Source: Heliocidaris tuberculata
Taxonomy: Eukaryota > Echinodermata > Echinoidea > Camarodonta > Echinometridae
DNA length: 64,000 nt
Direction of reading: 5' to 3'
NCBI GenBank assembly: GCA_025618425.1
Contig: CM046835.1
Coordinates: 20,779,076 to 20,843,075, forward strand
The position numbers and the translations under genes are program-made. Positions 1-11,422 of the stretch are shown in pieces. Every line of letters begins with the position of its first letter. The stretch's first letter is position 1. The notes below the pieces were generated by a model that was given only the letters and a program-made list of their open reading frames with translations, had not been told where the DNA came from and ran no database searches.

Positions 1-401
1 TTGATATTTTACGATCAATCGCATATACAATGACAAAGCGATCAATCGCAAAATAGCAATCACTTGCTAACTTATTATTTGTGTTACGGGGCCCTGAATT
101 GTTTATCATACAGTAGATCGGGGGTTTAGATCACCAAAATATAAAAGAAACTCATGAATTAGTCATTGAAATCACACTCACCATAGCCGTGTTCCATTGC
201 TCGGCACGCTGTCTGAAAATCCAGCTGGACGTTCTTATCTTTCTTTGCACATTATACGTACAGTCGATAATTCTTATCCTTCTTCTTCTACGAATTTCAT
301 TGGCAGATGTCTTATGCTATGGTCACAACTGATGGTGCGTGTCCGCAGCTGCGATCGGCTGTGGGCCAACTCCTGCGATTCGTACGTCCTTCGTTTTTCA
401 T
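1..401. other. Non-coding stretch with a stray terminal motif
   Basis: No gene is recognised. The first 300 bases are AT-rich with no clear structure. At 321 there is a copy of the GGTCACAAC motif that also forms the ends of the element at 402-833. The short open frames here on both strands have no recognisable domain. Confidence 0.5.
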
Positions 402-833
402 GGTCACAACCAGTCGTGCACATCCCTGCATCTTCTCTTGGTCGTCTTGCACCCCCCTTATTGATATACCCACTCTTACCTGCAAGAACTCTTGAGGCGA
501 ACGTAAAGCCCCGTACAAATACCAAGCAACCGACGTGCAACCGACGCGCGACATGTCACGGCTCCGTATGGAGCTTTGGGCTTCGTGAGACCTCCGCAAG
601 AAGTCCGTGCGATGGTCGCAAGAAGCACGCGCAGGAAGTCTGATGATCACGTGCGTTCATCAGAACACGTAACCACACGCAGAGATTGTTGGACATGTCC
701 AACAGCCTCCTTGCATGTCCTGCGTGCTCCTACGTGCTTGGAAAAAACGTGCAGACCCGTGCGTGCGACGCAAGGTATTTCTGCGAAATCCGTCGCAGAC
801 CACACGGAAGGAGGTGCACGACCGGTTGTGACC
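402..833. mobile_element. Putative non-autonomous DNA transposon with inverted ends
   Basis: The left end begins GGTCACAACCAGTCGTGCAC and the right end, read on the minus strand from 833, begins GGTCACAACCGGTCGTGCAC. The match continues through the next few bases with about two mismatches in 24. A third copy of the motif at 321 suggests repeated subterminal motifs or an older partial copy. The interior is more GC-rich than its surroundings and is rich in GTGCG/CGCAC words. No transposase is encoded. No target-site duplication could be defined, so the family is unknown. Confidence 0.5.
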
Positions 834-1340
834 AACCTTTAAAATGTGGTTTAAATCAGTGAAATTTAATTTTCTGCCATTACCAGAACTTACGAAGACA
901 AGACGATGTACCTTTTGCAGTAGCGGTTAGTTAAAAAGAACAGGTGTAAAAAGATTAGGATGAAAATAAAGAAAAGGAATCAAGTCAAGGACATGTCCCG
1001 CGCGGTTAGGATTTGCTTCCTTCCGCTCCTCTCTAAAAGCTTTGGATATTAAAATTTGACCGGAGAATGATTTCACTATTTTCAATGACATTCATGCAAT
1101 AAAGCACGTGGATCCCAAAGTGCCTGTCCTCGAAAGCGGATAGAATGACTTTCCCATTAGCCTTATGGCTTTCACTTATATTCGAGTAAAGAATTGGTGC
1201 TTGAATAGCGCAATTTTCTCGCTTTTCATTTGTATGCCTAAACGTCGGCTCTCATCTCGATATATTCGTGAAAAGATCTAATCAAAAAGCCATCATCTTA
1301 ATACTCACGTTCAACACATTGAACTTTGATATTTCTTACA
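834..1340. other. Intergenic stretch, nothing recognised
   Basis: AT-rich sequence without repeats, long open frames or RNA-like structure that I could recognise. Confidence 0.5.
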
Positions 1341-1829
1341 TTAAAGGGAAGGCTGAGTTCTGGAAATAATTTGTGAGCTTTTTCATTCATATTATTTCAG
1401 TTTAAAAGAACATCATAGTAGAAATGTCCCCTAAAACGGATTGCTCTTCAGATGCCCTCATATTATCAGAGGCGTCGATTCGTTAGAAATAGACAAAAGG
1501 ATTCGAGGGGCAGTGCATTGTTCAAACAATGATTGCCCCTCCAATGCTTTATCTATACCTCTGCCTCATATTCGAAATATGAAGAAAAATATCTGAAATA
1601 TTCGGGCCGAACATTCATGCCACTTGTGTGTACAGTCCCATATACCAATTTCTGTGTCAAGTACATGTGCTTTTCAGCAAGATTGGGTCAATATCTTATC
1701 ATTTTGATGATTCCAAAACCCTCACAGTATACACCAGTTCTTATTTAGACACGATCAACCTTTCCCAATTGCTTTTGGACAGTTTATTCACACTGTAATC
1801 GCATGGCCAGAACTCAACTTTATCTTTAA
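1341..1829 (+). mobile_element. TTAA-bounded MITE, family 1, copy 1
   Basis: Starts TTAAAGGGAAGGCTGAGTTC and ends with the near inverse, ...CCAGAACTCAACTTTATCTTTAA. TTAA tetranucleotides sit at 1341-1344 and 1826-1829. Three more copies of the family occur in the window (4681-5055, 12467-12854, and inverted at 62362-62737), sharing interior words such as ATTGCTCTTCA, GCCCTCATATT and CGGGCCGAAC. There is no coding capacity. TTAA duplication with short inverted ends is typical of piggyBac and some Kolobok-type elements. The ends do not let me choose between them. This copy is about 100 bp longer than copies 3 and 4 because of the nested insertion at 1465-1563. Confidence 0.75.
1465..1563. mobile_element. 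99-bp hairpin insertion inside MITE copy 1
   Basis: The segment is absent from the other family members. It is flanked by 9-bp direct repeats CCTCATATT at 1456-1464 and 1564-1572; the uninterrupted site, as in copy 3 near 12592, has this word once. The insert begins with CAGAGG two bases in, ends in CCTCTG, and contains a hairpin with arms at about 1505-1522 and 1526-1541 (GAGGGGCA...TGCCCCTC). This is the structure of a very small non-autonomous transposon with a 9-bp target duplication. Confidence 0.6.
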
Positions 1830-2558
1830 GCCACTTCATTTTGAAATCCACAGACTCTCCATATTGACTACCTGTTTTTTAAAAGTTGGTCTCCTATATA
1901 GCATGTGGGAGGTAAAATGAAGATGGTGAAATAATCTGTTCTAAAATTGCTATAGGAATATGAAGACAGCAAGATAATCGTTGATCGAGTTAGAAGAGAT
2001 TTTTTTTCCTACTTTCACCATTTATCAAAGGTTCTGAAAGCCTTTCTTAAACACTGATGGGGAAAAATTACCTGAATTACCTGCAAATGTTATTTCTTGA
2101 CATAACTATTTCACTATGTGTCTGTTGCTCCTTCGCTATTATGCCCCTTTACACTGCTCCATATTTTTCTAAGAATGGTAGTATAATCCTAATATGAAAT
2201 GTCATCTGACCATTGAAATTGTTTTTAAAATATATCGATGAAAAGTGTCACATATTTATATGCAGGTTTGGAGTTGTTTACTACTCCCAATTTACCAATC
2301 ATGGATTGATTTAGATTTTCTTTTCTTCTATTGACCCTAAGAAGATTCCTTTAAGAAAGGATCAATAGGAACACACAAATATTAAGATGTTTTAAAAGGA
2401 AATGAATTCCCAAAACTTCAATGGAATGTTGTTATAAAAATTGGTGATTTACTATTCTAAAAAAAGTAAAAAAGCACTGGTTGTTTGATCAAAAATAAGG
2501 CAATATTATTTTTTTTCCGGAAAAACTCTGAGAGAGAAAGAAGATTAAATATAGTTAC
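1830..2558. other. Intergenic stretch, nothing recognised
   Basis: AT-rich, without inverted ends, satellites or plausible exons that I could see. Confidence 0.5.
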
Positions 2559-2559
2559 G

Positions 2560-2595
<36 letters not shown>

Positions 2596-2597
2596 GG
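2559..2597. repeat. (GA)n followed by G-run
   Basis: About 13 GA dinucleotides run directly into 13 consecutive G residues. The same GA-then-G design recurs at 11850, 38520, 50320, 50966, 59270 and 60810. Confidence 0.9.
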
Positions 2598-3297
2598 TAA
2601 GAGGGAGACTGAGAAATGGAAAGAGCCTTGAATGATAATCTTTAGATTACAAACTAGAGGAAGTAGGTTGAGCATACCTCATACTTCTCAAGCTTCTCAA
2701 TCCACTTTTTATTCTTCCTCTTCTTACAGCGCATAGGGATAATATGCGCTATATGGTATAATATTATTATAAATTATTACTACAAAGATCATCCATTTTA
2801 AGGAATCCCTGTGATTCTGAATTCAGAAGGGTCTCATAGGGACTGACTCAGATCTTCTATAATATTCATCGTCGTGCCAAAAAGCCCAGCTATACTAGCA
2901 TTTAATTTTACTTCCATTTCTCATTTCCGGCTAGAATTTGATATTTAATTCCCGTTATCAATCACTGTATAGCGCTTCATGGTACACAGAGGACTTTTGG
3001 AGGTGAGTTATTATGGATTGGTATTCTACCGAGGAGAATATTTTGTCGACTGTGAAAACGGTTTAGATTGTGATTTATGAAAAGTGTGCCACCACAAATC
3101 AAATAAATCCTTCTCCAAAGCCGAGGCCGACGGTATCCATTTCATTTTGATAAGGACCCAAATTGAAAATGTGGAATAAGAACTTGAAACAAGTAAAGCT
3201 GCCATCTATGATATTTATTTCTAAGCCCAAGAAATGGCACTGGATTTATGTATACATATAAAGTCTCTAGAGAGTATTACTATGCCGTGCTGAAGGC
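2598..3297. other. Intergenic stretch, nothing recognised
   Basis: No coding, RNA or repeat structure recognised. Confidence 0.5.
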
Positions 3298-3326
3298 GGG
3301 GGGGGGGGGGGGGAGGAGGGGAGGGT
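3298..3326. repeat. Poly-G tract
   Basis: Sixteen consecutive G followed by G-rich sequence with single A interruptions. Confidence 0.9.
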
Positions 3327-3349
3327 AATCTTACCAAATTTTCCGATAA

Positions 3350-3375
3350 AATCAAAATCAAAATCAAAATCAAAT
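3350..3375. repeat. (ATCAAA)n microsatellite
   Basis: About four tandem copies of a 6-bp unit ATCAAA. Confidence 0.85.
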
Positions 3376-3612
3376 TCTTCATGGATAAAAATTGGAAGGT
3401 ACAGGATCATTCTCAGTTTTAATTCATACAGAAAAGTAGCAGCATTACATTCATAAAATTCAAGAGCATGATTTGACACATGTGATTGTATACAAGAAAT
3501 GTATTATGCGTTTTTTAATAGAAACATCATAGAGCTTCACACACAGCTTTGAACTTCAGCAAAGAAAAATTACATAGCCTATTGCATAGAGGGGGGGGGG
3601 GGGGAGGTGTAC

Positions 3613-4141
3613 TCGTTTTTCCGAAGGTTCGTAATTCCGAAAACAAATTTACCATAGAAGGGGGTTCATAATTCCGAAAATGAAATAGGGTTCATAATTC
3701 TGCACATTTGATTCATTTCTCCGAAGGTTCGTTATTCCGAAGGTTCATAATTCCGAAAACGAAATAGGGCTCATAATTCCGAAGGTTCGTAATTCCGAAA
3801 ATAAAATAGGGTTCGTAATTCCGAAAATGAAAAGGGTTCGTAATTCCGAAAATGAAAAGGGTTCATAATTCCGAAGGTGCAATAGAGTCCTATATATAAC
3901 TTTTCGGAATTACGAACCTTCGGAAATATGAACCCTTTTTCATTTTCGGAATTATGAACCCTATTTCATTTTCGGAATTTCGAACCCTATTTCATTTTCG
4001 GAATTACGAACCCTATTACATTTTCGGATTTATGAACCCTTTTACATTTTCGGAATTATGAAAATTCGGAATTACGAACCGTCGGAGTAACGAACTTTTA
4101 GAAATACGAACCTTCGAAATTATGAACCTTTAGAAAAACGA
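3613..4141. repeat. 0.53-kb foldback made of short AATTCCGAA units
   Basis: The left half (3613 to about 3890) is a run of units of the type GGTTCGTAATTCCGAA separated by spacers such as AATGAAATAGG. The right half (about 3900 to 4141) is the same run in inverse orientation (TTCGGAATTACGAACC). The outermost ends are inverse to each other: TCGTTTTTCCGAAGGTTC on the left, and TCGTTTTTCTAAAGGTTC read inward from 4141. The turn lies near 3893-3900 in TATATATAAC. The whole unit could fold into one long imperfect hairpin. It is preceded by a G-run at about 3590-3604. No protein is encoded. Confidence 0.85.
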
Positions 4142-4313
4142 CATGTCACCGAATAAAATAAATTTTCTACTAGGAAAAAACAGAAGGTCGTTGGACTCAA
4201 GATACAAATTTGCTGACAACGATCTTGGATCTACTGAATGGAGCAAATTATGGTGCCCCTCAGGTTATTCCCAGGCTGAAATACATAGATGACCACTGGC
4301 TTTAATGTTTTGC
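4142..4313. other. Spacer between the foldback and a C-run
   Basis: Nothing recognised. Confidence 0.4.
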
Positions 4314-4339
4314 TCCCCCCCCCCCCCCCCCCCCCCCCC
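4314..4339. repeat. Poly-C tract
   Basis: About 26 consecutive C residues. Confidence 0.95.
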
Positions 4340-4507
4340 GACGCCAAGTTCCCGATACTGCAAGGGAGTAATAACTGATTGGCCGGGGGATGAGAGTAGA
4401 TTAAAGGTCTAGGACCCGAAAAGTCCTATGTTCGCATGTTCGCAACAATAGTACCCCTGAATAATTATTATAAAATTGTTAATCATTTTAGACCTCATAT
4501 AATAATG

Positions 4508-4541
4508 TTTGATTTGATTTGATTTGATTTGATTTGATTTA
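4508..4541. repeat. (TTTGA)n microsatellite
   Basis: About six to seven copies of the 5-bp unit TTTGA. Confidence 0.9.
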
Positions 4542-4680
4542 CTTATAAACGGTTAAAGCCCAAGCAGCAGCAACAACACTGGTTTTGATTTTGGCAATGC
4601 TGACATAGGCAGTAAAATAATTGCTGACCATATTGCAGTTATAGATATATTGTGCAAAGCCAAAATCAATGAATGATATA

Positions 4681-5055
4681 TTAATTTCGTAGAGAGAATT
4701 TTGTGTTCTGGTAAAGGTTTTCAAAAAATGTGAGTTTTCTCATTCTTTTCATGTCAGTTTGGAAGAATATCATAAAAGGAACGTCCCATTAAAAGGATCG
4801 CTCTTCAAATACCCTCAAATTCGAAATATGCCGATAAATAGCTGAAAAGTTTCGACCAAACATTCATGCCACATATGTAGTTTCGAATACACCCATGTGC
4901 AATGTATGTTACTTTCAGAAAGATTTATTCAATTTTTTAAAATCATTTTAATGGTTCCGAAGCCTGATAATATACACCAATTATTTCTACTGCATAATCA
5001 ATCTTTCCAAATTTCTTCCAGACAGTTCTTTCACAATGTAATGTAATTTCTTTAA
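4681..5055 (+). mobile_element. TTAA-bounded MITE, family 1, degenerate copy 2
   Basis: Aligns by eye with the copies at 1341 and 12467: GTGAGTTTTCTCATTCTTTT, GGATCGCTCTTCAAATACCC, then GCTGAAAAGTTTCGACCAAA and ACATTCATGCC occur in the same order. The left end is eroded (TTAATTTCG...TGTTCTGG), and the right end still has TTAA at 5052-5055. It is more diverged than copies 1, 3 and 4, so probably an older insertion. Confidence 0.6.
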
Positions 5056-6290
5056 AGAAATATTGAAGTATTGTATTTATATTAAGCTTCTAAAGAAAAT
5101 TATGAGAGTAGGTATCCCCTTGTCCATTATTTGCTAATATAAGCATGTGCCTAATCATGCTCATAGGAATAAAGATGAACACAAGTAAAGGCAACAAAAT
5201 GTCCCTGTGGCGATTTTGTAAATTGCAAATTTTCATCTACGAGACATCTTGAAGAATCACTGAAAATATTATATTCATTTGGAATCATCGCCAAACATAC
5301 CAGAAATAGACGTGACAAAATTTTTGATAGACAAGAAATAGAATATTATTTTAGTAACGAAATCTCTGATAAACGCAAACAAATATGAATCAAGCAATGC
5401 CATTATTAAAGATGTGTTGACGTCAAAAAAATGAAATCTTAACATAGTTATACAAAATTTGACCAATTTAAAACATTTTCTATAATGTGATTAAAACCTG
5501 AAGCCAAGAAACCATATGGGAAATCAAGAATCACACATCCTGTCGAGGTATGAAGGGGAAATTCCCATTTTATTCTTGTTTTGCCTTCATCCTACTAGTG
5601 ATTCATGAATAATGATATATTGCCCTCTGTAAGGACAGTGATGACTCCTATCCTGTCGGATAATTTCACTTTTGAGATCGGCAGTTTCTCTTCTTTTTTT
5701 TTTTCTTTTTTTTTTAGGAGGCCGTGTTTATCCTTGTATATAGGCATATTTCATGATTTAGGAGCCTTCCTTTTCTTTCTTTTTAATTACTTATTGGAAT
5801 TTGTTTAACCCTCGTCAACAAATTCTGTGCAGTACCCCTCCTCCTTCTCCGCGAAAAGTCATGTACTCGTGCATTAATCCCACTCTCATCATTCTGATGT
5901 AGTGTAAGCATTTTCCACAAAAAACCCAAATTCTTGCAAATTCAGAATTTTCGAACTTGCATTTCTTATCATTTGAAGATTCCCTTGATTAGACATGGTG
6001 CACAATTATAGAAATCACTGAATATTATCAGACAGGAAGAGTAGAGACAAAAAAAACTTCAGTTTGGTTTGTCATCAAATCATCTGCATCTCACTGCCGG
6101 ATTTAGAGGGGCATAACCGCCCCTGCCCCCTCCCTTTCCGCAACCCCAAAATGTACCCCTTCCAAAAATTTGACATAAAATGAACCTGAAAAAATGGGAT
6201 AACCTTTTTATTTCTATTATTTTATTTATTTCTTTTTGTTGATTGAAAAAGATATTTCTAGTAAAATATAAGGACCGAAATTATTTTTTT
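5056..6290. other. Intergenic stretch, nothing recognised
   Basis: AT-rich sequence. The open frames near 5275-5466 (minus) and 5605-5808 (plus) are low-complexity and have no family resemblance. No repeat boundary is visible. Confidence 0.5.
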
Positions 6291-6545
6291 TCAAGGTTTC
6301 AAGGTTTCAAGGTTTCTTTTATTTCCACAAGATGTTTTACAGTGTTTTACATATATACAAATTGGTATATATCAAACAAAATTACGATAAGAAATATTTA
6401 CATAAATGGAAAAATTATAGAAAATTAAGTACAGTAATTACATATAATAAACAATAATTATACTATCATAATTTCTGTGATATTAGGCATAATAAAGAAA
6501 CAAAAGTGGAAGAGTTTATTAAAAAGCACAGCTTGTATTTTAATT
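6291..6545 (-). repeat. Dispersed repeat, probable non-LTR element 3' end with octamer tail
   Basis: Begins with three to four copies of CAAGGTTT and then matches 15982-16235 in the same order: ATTTCCACA, TACAAATTGGTATATATCAA, AAACAAAATTACGATAAGAA, TTTACATAAATGG, AATAAACAATAATTATACTA, AAGAAACAAAAGTGGAAGAG. Read on the minus strand, both copies end in repeated AAACCTTG, which resembles the short-repeat 3' tail of many LINEs and SINEs. The family was not identified and no coding sequence remains. Confidence 0.55.
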
Positions 6546-9261
6546 ACAAAATCCTGGATCTGCACCTGGCAAGAAGGAATGCAAAAGGCTCTTGTGTTTA
6601 ATACCAAGGTAATAGACTGGTTGAAATTGAATGAAAAACAGCTTTCATTTTCTTATTATCTTTGAATGCAGTTATAAGGCTTGTATTGTGTATTGAAGAA
6701 TATTTTAGTTACCATCATGAAAATAGAACAGTGTGTATACGGCAATTGAAATTGAAGTTAGTACCATGAAGGAAAATGTAGACTCTTATATTCTCTTAGA
6801 CACCCCATTAAACTTCATATAGAAGAAGTTTACAACCTACCAAAAAGAAACGTTTCTTTCTTGTTAGAAGTCTTCTTTGCCATCATATTCCCAAATTTTT
6901 TTTCCCGGTTTCACCTATAGTACACTATTCAATACTGAACTTATTTATCTTGTGATGGGCGAAGGTCAGGAAAATTTGAAACATATTTGTAATATCTATG
7001 ATTTCATACGCAAAGCATAAGATCTTTCATATCACCCAAATTTATTTCATTTTGGACGCACTCTAGATGAATTATGGAACAAAATTAGGAATCGCAAGCC
7101 TATACTAACATATACTGTACCTTGGGGGTTGAATCAGATCACGCAACTATAACTCCCCTTTTATTGAAAACTTCAGAGTCGTATATTGGGAAAGACGATA
7201 TTGGCAGTATTACAGATAAAAATACCATGTCAAGAAAACTTTCTGAAACGTTCGTGGAAAGTGCTTTAGAATTTTGTTAAAAAGAAGGAAAACAGAGTAG
7301 AAACGTAGAAAACAGTATCGGAGTATTGTTGTGTTGGGATTTACATATATTTGTATTTCTTTTTATTTGTGGTGTAAATTGTATCTTCGAAATATGTCAA
7401 TTGAGCCTGCTTTTACACGACGCCTATATGATTTGTTTCATTAGACTGTGGCTACAAAATAATGAGTTGACGGATGGATAAAAACGGATGGATAAAAATG
7501 CATTGTTATAGTCAAAAGTAGCAATGGGGAATTTTTAACGTTCTACATGAAGGAGTTTGATATTGTTGTTGTAATGTTTACCATCACAACGTGTTTGAAA
7601 ATGACTGAAAAATATCATAAAGTTATGAACTACAGAATTATGTTCAACAGCTAGATCAAATAAACATTGCGGGAGGTCAATGACGCATCCTGCCTTTTGC
7701 AAAGTACTGTTGACTTTCTTTGTAGATAAAGCTTTACAAGTACTTATTGATCGTGGACATGGTGATTCGAAATCAATCGGAAAATAAGAAAATTGTCCTT
7801 TCTCTTCATCGACGTACATTAGCGCGGGAAGAAGAGGATAGCTATGTGTCGCACTTCACTGCAAAAAGGGCATTGTCGCTATTGACAGTATATTGCCATA
7901 GTGTCCTTTTTGCTCTAAGCCTTTATAGATTTTCGGCCGTCGAACTTATCAACTAACTCGTCATCGCTTCCGATTCAAGCCTAAAACCGTGACTTTTTCG
8001 CATTGGCCATGATTGCAATGAACAACGCTCGGCAGCAAATATGTATGTGTAATCGTGTTTGTATTTATAGACGACAGTGTGTTTCTGCGAAATTTAGTAG
8101 TGGCTAAAATTAATATTTCACCAACGAGTTCAAAATTTTTCGATAGAACTGTACTTTCTCTGTTTAACGTATCACAAAGTGCATGGTTCAAATTTCTTGA
8201 TATCATGTAAAAGAATATGTTCATATAGTATGTTGAATGATCGGGAGAGTTACATGGCTTGAGTATCGGATAGCAAAATGCCGAAATATACCTGTTTCAA
8301 TCACGTGCAAATTAGTACCAATGAAGTATAATGCGTGAACGATGCAGAGAAAAGGGATAGTGAGGATTGAGGGTGGAAAAAAAAAGGGGAGGCTAGGGGA
8401 GAAGGTGAAGAGAGGGGGTCATTGAAATGATGAAATGATGAAAAGGAGTGTGGAGATTGGAGAGGGGAGGAAAGATGACACTGTATTATTTAGTAAATCA
8501 ATATCAAAGAGCATTTTCACAAATCTGAAATCCGAAAGTTCATCTCATTCATGATCTTAATTTGCGTTACACAGGGAACGGTCCAACATGCACCAACAAT
8601 AGAACTTAAAATCCTTTTCAAATTTAACCTTTCTACACCCACACAGACATGATTGTGTACGGTGATAACAGAAATTGTAACGAAAATTGACACTTTTGAT
8701 CGATAATAATACTCAAATTACGATTTTAGAGAATACAATATCTAAACCAGAGATTTGAACTTTAAAATTCATTTTTTTTTTTAGCACTAAATAAGATATC
8801 TAGTTTCCATTTTATCAGAAGTTTCTCTGACACTTTCTGTTATCGCTTTCTCTTTTCTCTCTCTGTCTGCATCTCTTTATTTCTCTATTTATCTCTTTCT
8901 TTATCCCCTCCTCACTTGCCCCCCCCCCCCTTAAAAAACAGTGGTTTAATTCAACATTCAAAGACTATAGACAACTTTGTTTACGTGATGATATTTAACA
9001 TTCCCCAGGCATGTGATGTATGGAAAACACTTCTTTTCTACAGGGCTTGAAACGCATGCTGATCTAGTGAAAAAGGATTGAATCTGATGAACTGTTTTCT
9101 TTTGAGCATTATTCCCAGCACGTCAAATTCTGCCCTTTCACTGGTGATATGATTTTAGCGATGTCCACATTATTTTCTTCCGATATTCTAACCACGGAAG
9201 GTGAGATTTCTTATTTTGTTCGTCTTGCTATACGCCACTATCTCTTAAGTGCCCTCTTACC
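6546..9261. other. Intergenic stretch without recognised genes
   Basis: Contains short open frames (for example 7535-7819 minus, 7961-8224 minus) with ordinary composition but no recognisable domain, start context or splice framework. They may be chance. A C-run with flanking CT-rich sequence lies near 8850-8932. No transposon ends were recognised. Confidence 0.45.
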
Positions 9262-9515
9262 TCCTAGACCAGTATCTCTCTCGCTCTATCGCTCTCTCCA
9301 TCCCCCATCCCTCTCTCCCTGTCTCTCTCAGTCTTTTTGTTACACCTTTCTCTCTCCCTCCCTCTCTTTCTGTCACTCTCTCTTTCTATCTCTGTCTCTT
9401 ACAGACACACTCGCTCTCTCCTTTTCTCTCTGTCTGCATCTCTCTCTCTCTCTCTCTCTCCCTCTCTCTCTCTCCCTCTCTCTCCCCTTCTTTCTTTCTC
9501 ACCTCCTCAATTTTC
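9262..9515. repeat. Polypyrimidine (CT)-rich tract
   Basis: About 250 bases almost entirely C and T on the plus strand, with CTCTCTCC, (CT)n and CCCT blocks. Long Ser/Leu-rich open frames across it are a composition artefact. Confidence 0.9.
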
Positions 9516-10979
9516 CCCCTCAGATCCTATCTCACTCTGTCATTTTCTATTACTCTTACACTACCAGGGGAATTCATTTTTGACGTGTGTGCCTTTTACA
9601 GAAAAACAATTGTTTTGTCAGAGTTTTTAGAGCAGCTCAAGAAAAAGAAATAATATGCTCGAGCTCTTTCTGCATATTTTAGTTTGGAAAAAAGCATTTC
9701 AATAGTATAAATGCTACTACCCATGGGCATTCACATTAAAGTTCAATGGTTGTTGTCTTTTAATTGTGAATCAAAACGAAATCACACAAGTCATGTGCAA
9801 ACTGGGCCTTGGGAATGGATTTAAATTAGAAATGGGAATAATCGATGTTTATACTCGATCTTTGTTTTACAAGCTCCTCAAGCATCTCAGATCGGTGTCA
9901 AGAGCAGGATAGGGGGACCTCGATTATTAGACGCGCGGTATTTATTTTCTAAACAGCAGATATCAATTATGATTTCAAGCGGGTTTTTTTTTTTTAGCCG
10001 GGGAAAACCCTGGAGGTAAATGGTTTGGATGCTGATGGGGCGTACGTCCATCATTATTTAGAATAGAGGGATGGATGCATGGGGTCGGGGTTAAGTATAT
10101 TGATTGGAAGCCTTAATCACCGCGTCCCGAAACTACTGGAGGGAGAGACATGTTCCTCCTCCCCAAGTTTCATACCAATGTCGAAATGTGCTTTTACCAT
10201 CCAAAAGGTTTGGAACTGCACAACATTTTCTTCTATAACTGTTTTATTTGACACAATCTAGCACCCCCTTTCTCCTCACTGTTCAAATTCAAGACCTATG
10301 CTAAAGGGAAGTCGCCTCTTCAAAGGGCGCCATGTAGTGGGAAGTTTGATTTTTTATAATTATCGTTAGAATGGGGCAAATTTTCGACTCGTTTGACGAA
10401 CACTCATGGGATTGCATCTCAATTAGATCATCCTGAAAAAAGTGCGACCATTTCTAGAAAACGAAAATAGACAAAAAATATTGTAATTTCGCAGCAACCA
10501 GTGTTTTCTTCTCATCGCAAATTGTTTTGCGAATAACTTTTCAAAATGCGCTTTGTGAAGAATAATTAATGTTTCTAATTTGCCAATCTGGTAGATACTT
10601 TCAAAAATTGCCAGTATATAGTTCTTGCAAATCAAATTCTTTTCCCCCTTCTACAAACGATTTAAATTTTATTTCTACTATTCTGTCATTCACTGAGATT
10701 TACGCCTCACAATACTTATAGAGAGAGGGTGTAATGGGGAGAGGGGACATTGATGATGGGGAGGAGGAAGAGGGTGTATGACGTAAAGACATGAACTTGC
10801 GTTAAAGCAGATGTTATGCAGAAGGTTTGTTACTAGTACCCATTATTTGTATTCTACACCGAGGTCGAGGGAAATCAGAGGCAATTATTATCTATTGGAC
10901 AAAATTGAATATGTAAACATTACACTTGTCCTCCTTAAGATTTGATTTCACTAGTAAGTCTACGTTCGTGTATTTTTAT
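9516..10979. other. Intergenic stretch, nothing recognised
   Basis: No gene or repeat boundary recognised. Confidence 0.45.
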
Positions 10980-11422
10980 ACTGTAAAAAATAACTGTAAA
11001 CTAAATTACAAGACTGCCGTTATTTCAATTTTACAGTCTTTTCCCTGTAAAACAACAGCAAGTTTGTTGGTGTACCGGAAATCAGCATATATTTACAATC
11101 GCCCGACATGAAAAAAACACTGTTAAAAAACATTTTCTCATATTTTAACAAGTTACCCTGTTAAATTACAAATCGTTTCCATGGTTCCTTTTTAATTTAC
11201 ATAGATTTTTCTGTTAGAAATTAAAGTTTCTACTATTTAACAAAACACACACACACAAAAAAAACAAACAACCAAACCCCCCCCCCCAAAAAAAAAAACA
11301 ACAAACAAACAAACACGGAAATCTGTTATTTTGCATGTACTGTGGAAAAACGGGCATTCCCGTCATCCCAACTGCCAGGAAATTTCCCGTGAAAAAAAAA
11401 CGGCAAAATGTTGTACAGTGTA
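10980..11422. mobile_element. Possible MITE with ACTGTAAAA-type ends
   Basis: Begins ACTGTAAAAAATAACTG and ends ...GTTGTACAGT, an imperfect inverse. Several internal words recur on either strand (ACTGTTAAAAAA, CCTGTTAAATTAC, CCCTGTAAAAC). The middle contains an A/C simple-sequence block at about 11243-11315. The boundary assignment is tentative. Confidence 0.35.

Noticed and set aside
197..842. Overlapping frames on both strands as possible genes
   Set aside because: They lie over a TIR element with repeated motifs. The peptides repeat (MVTT...) because the DNA motif GGTCACAAC repeats, and no domain is visible.
7535..8224. Short frames on both strands as possible exons
   Set aside because: No domain similarity, no convincing splice sites linking them, and overlap on opposite strands. 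Chance is the simpler explanation.
9149..9653. Overlapping Ser/Leu-rich open frames
   Set aside because: They are translations of a polypyrimidine repeat. All frames stay open because CT repeats cannot form stops on that strand.
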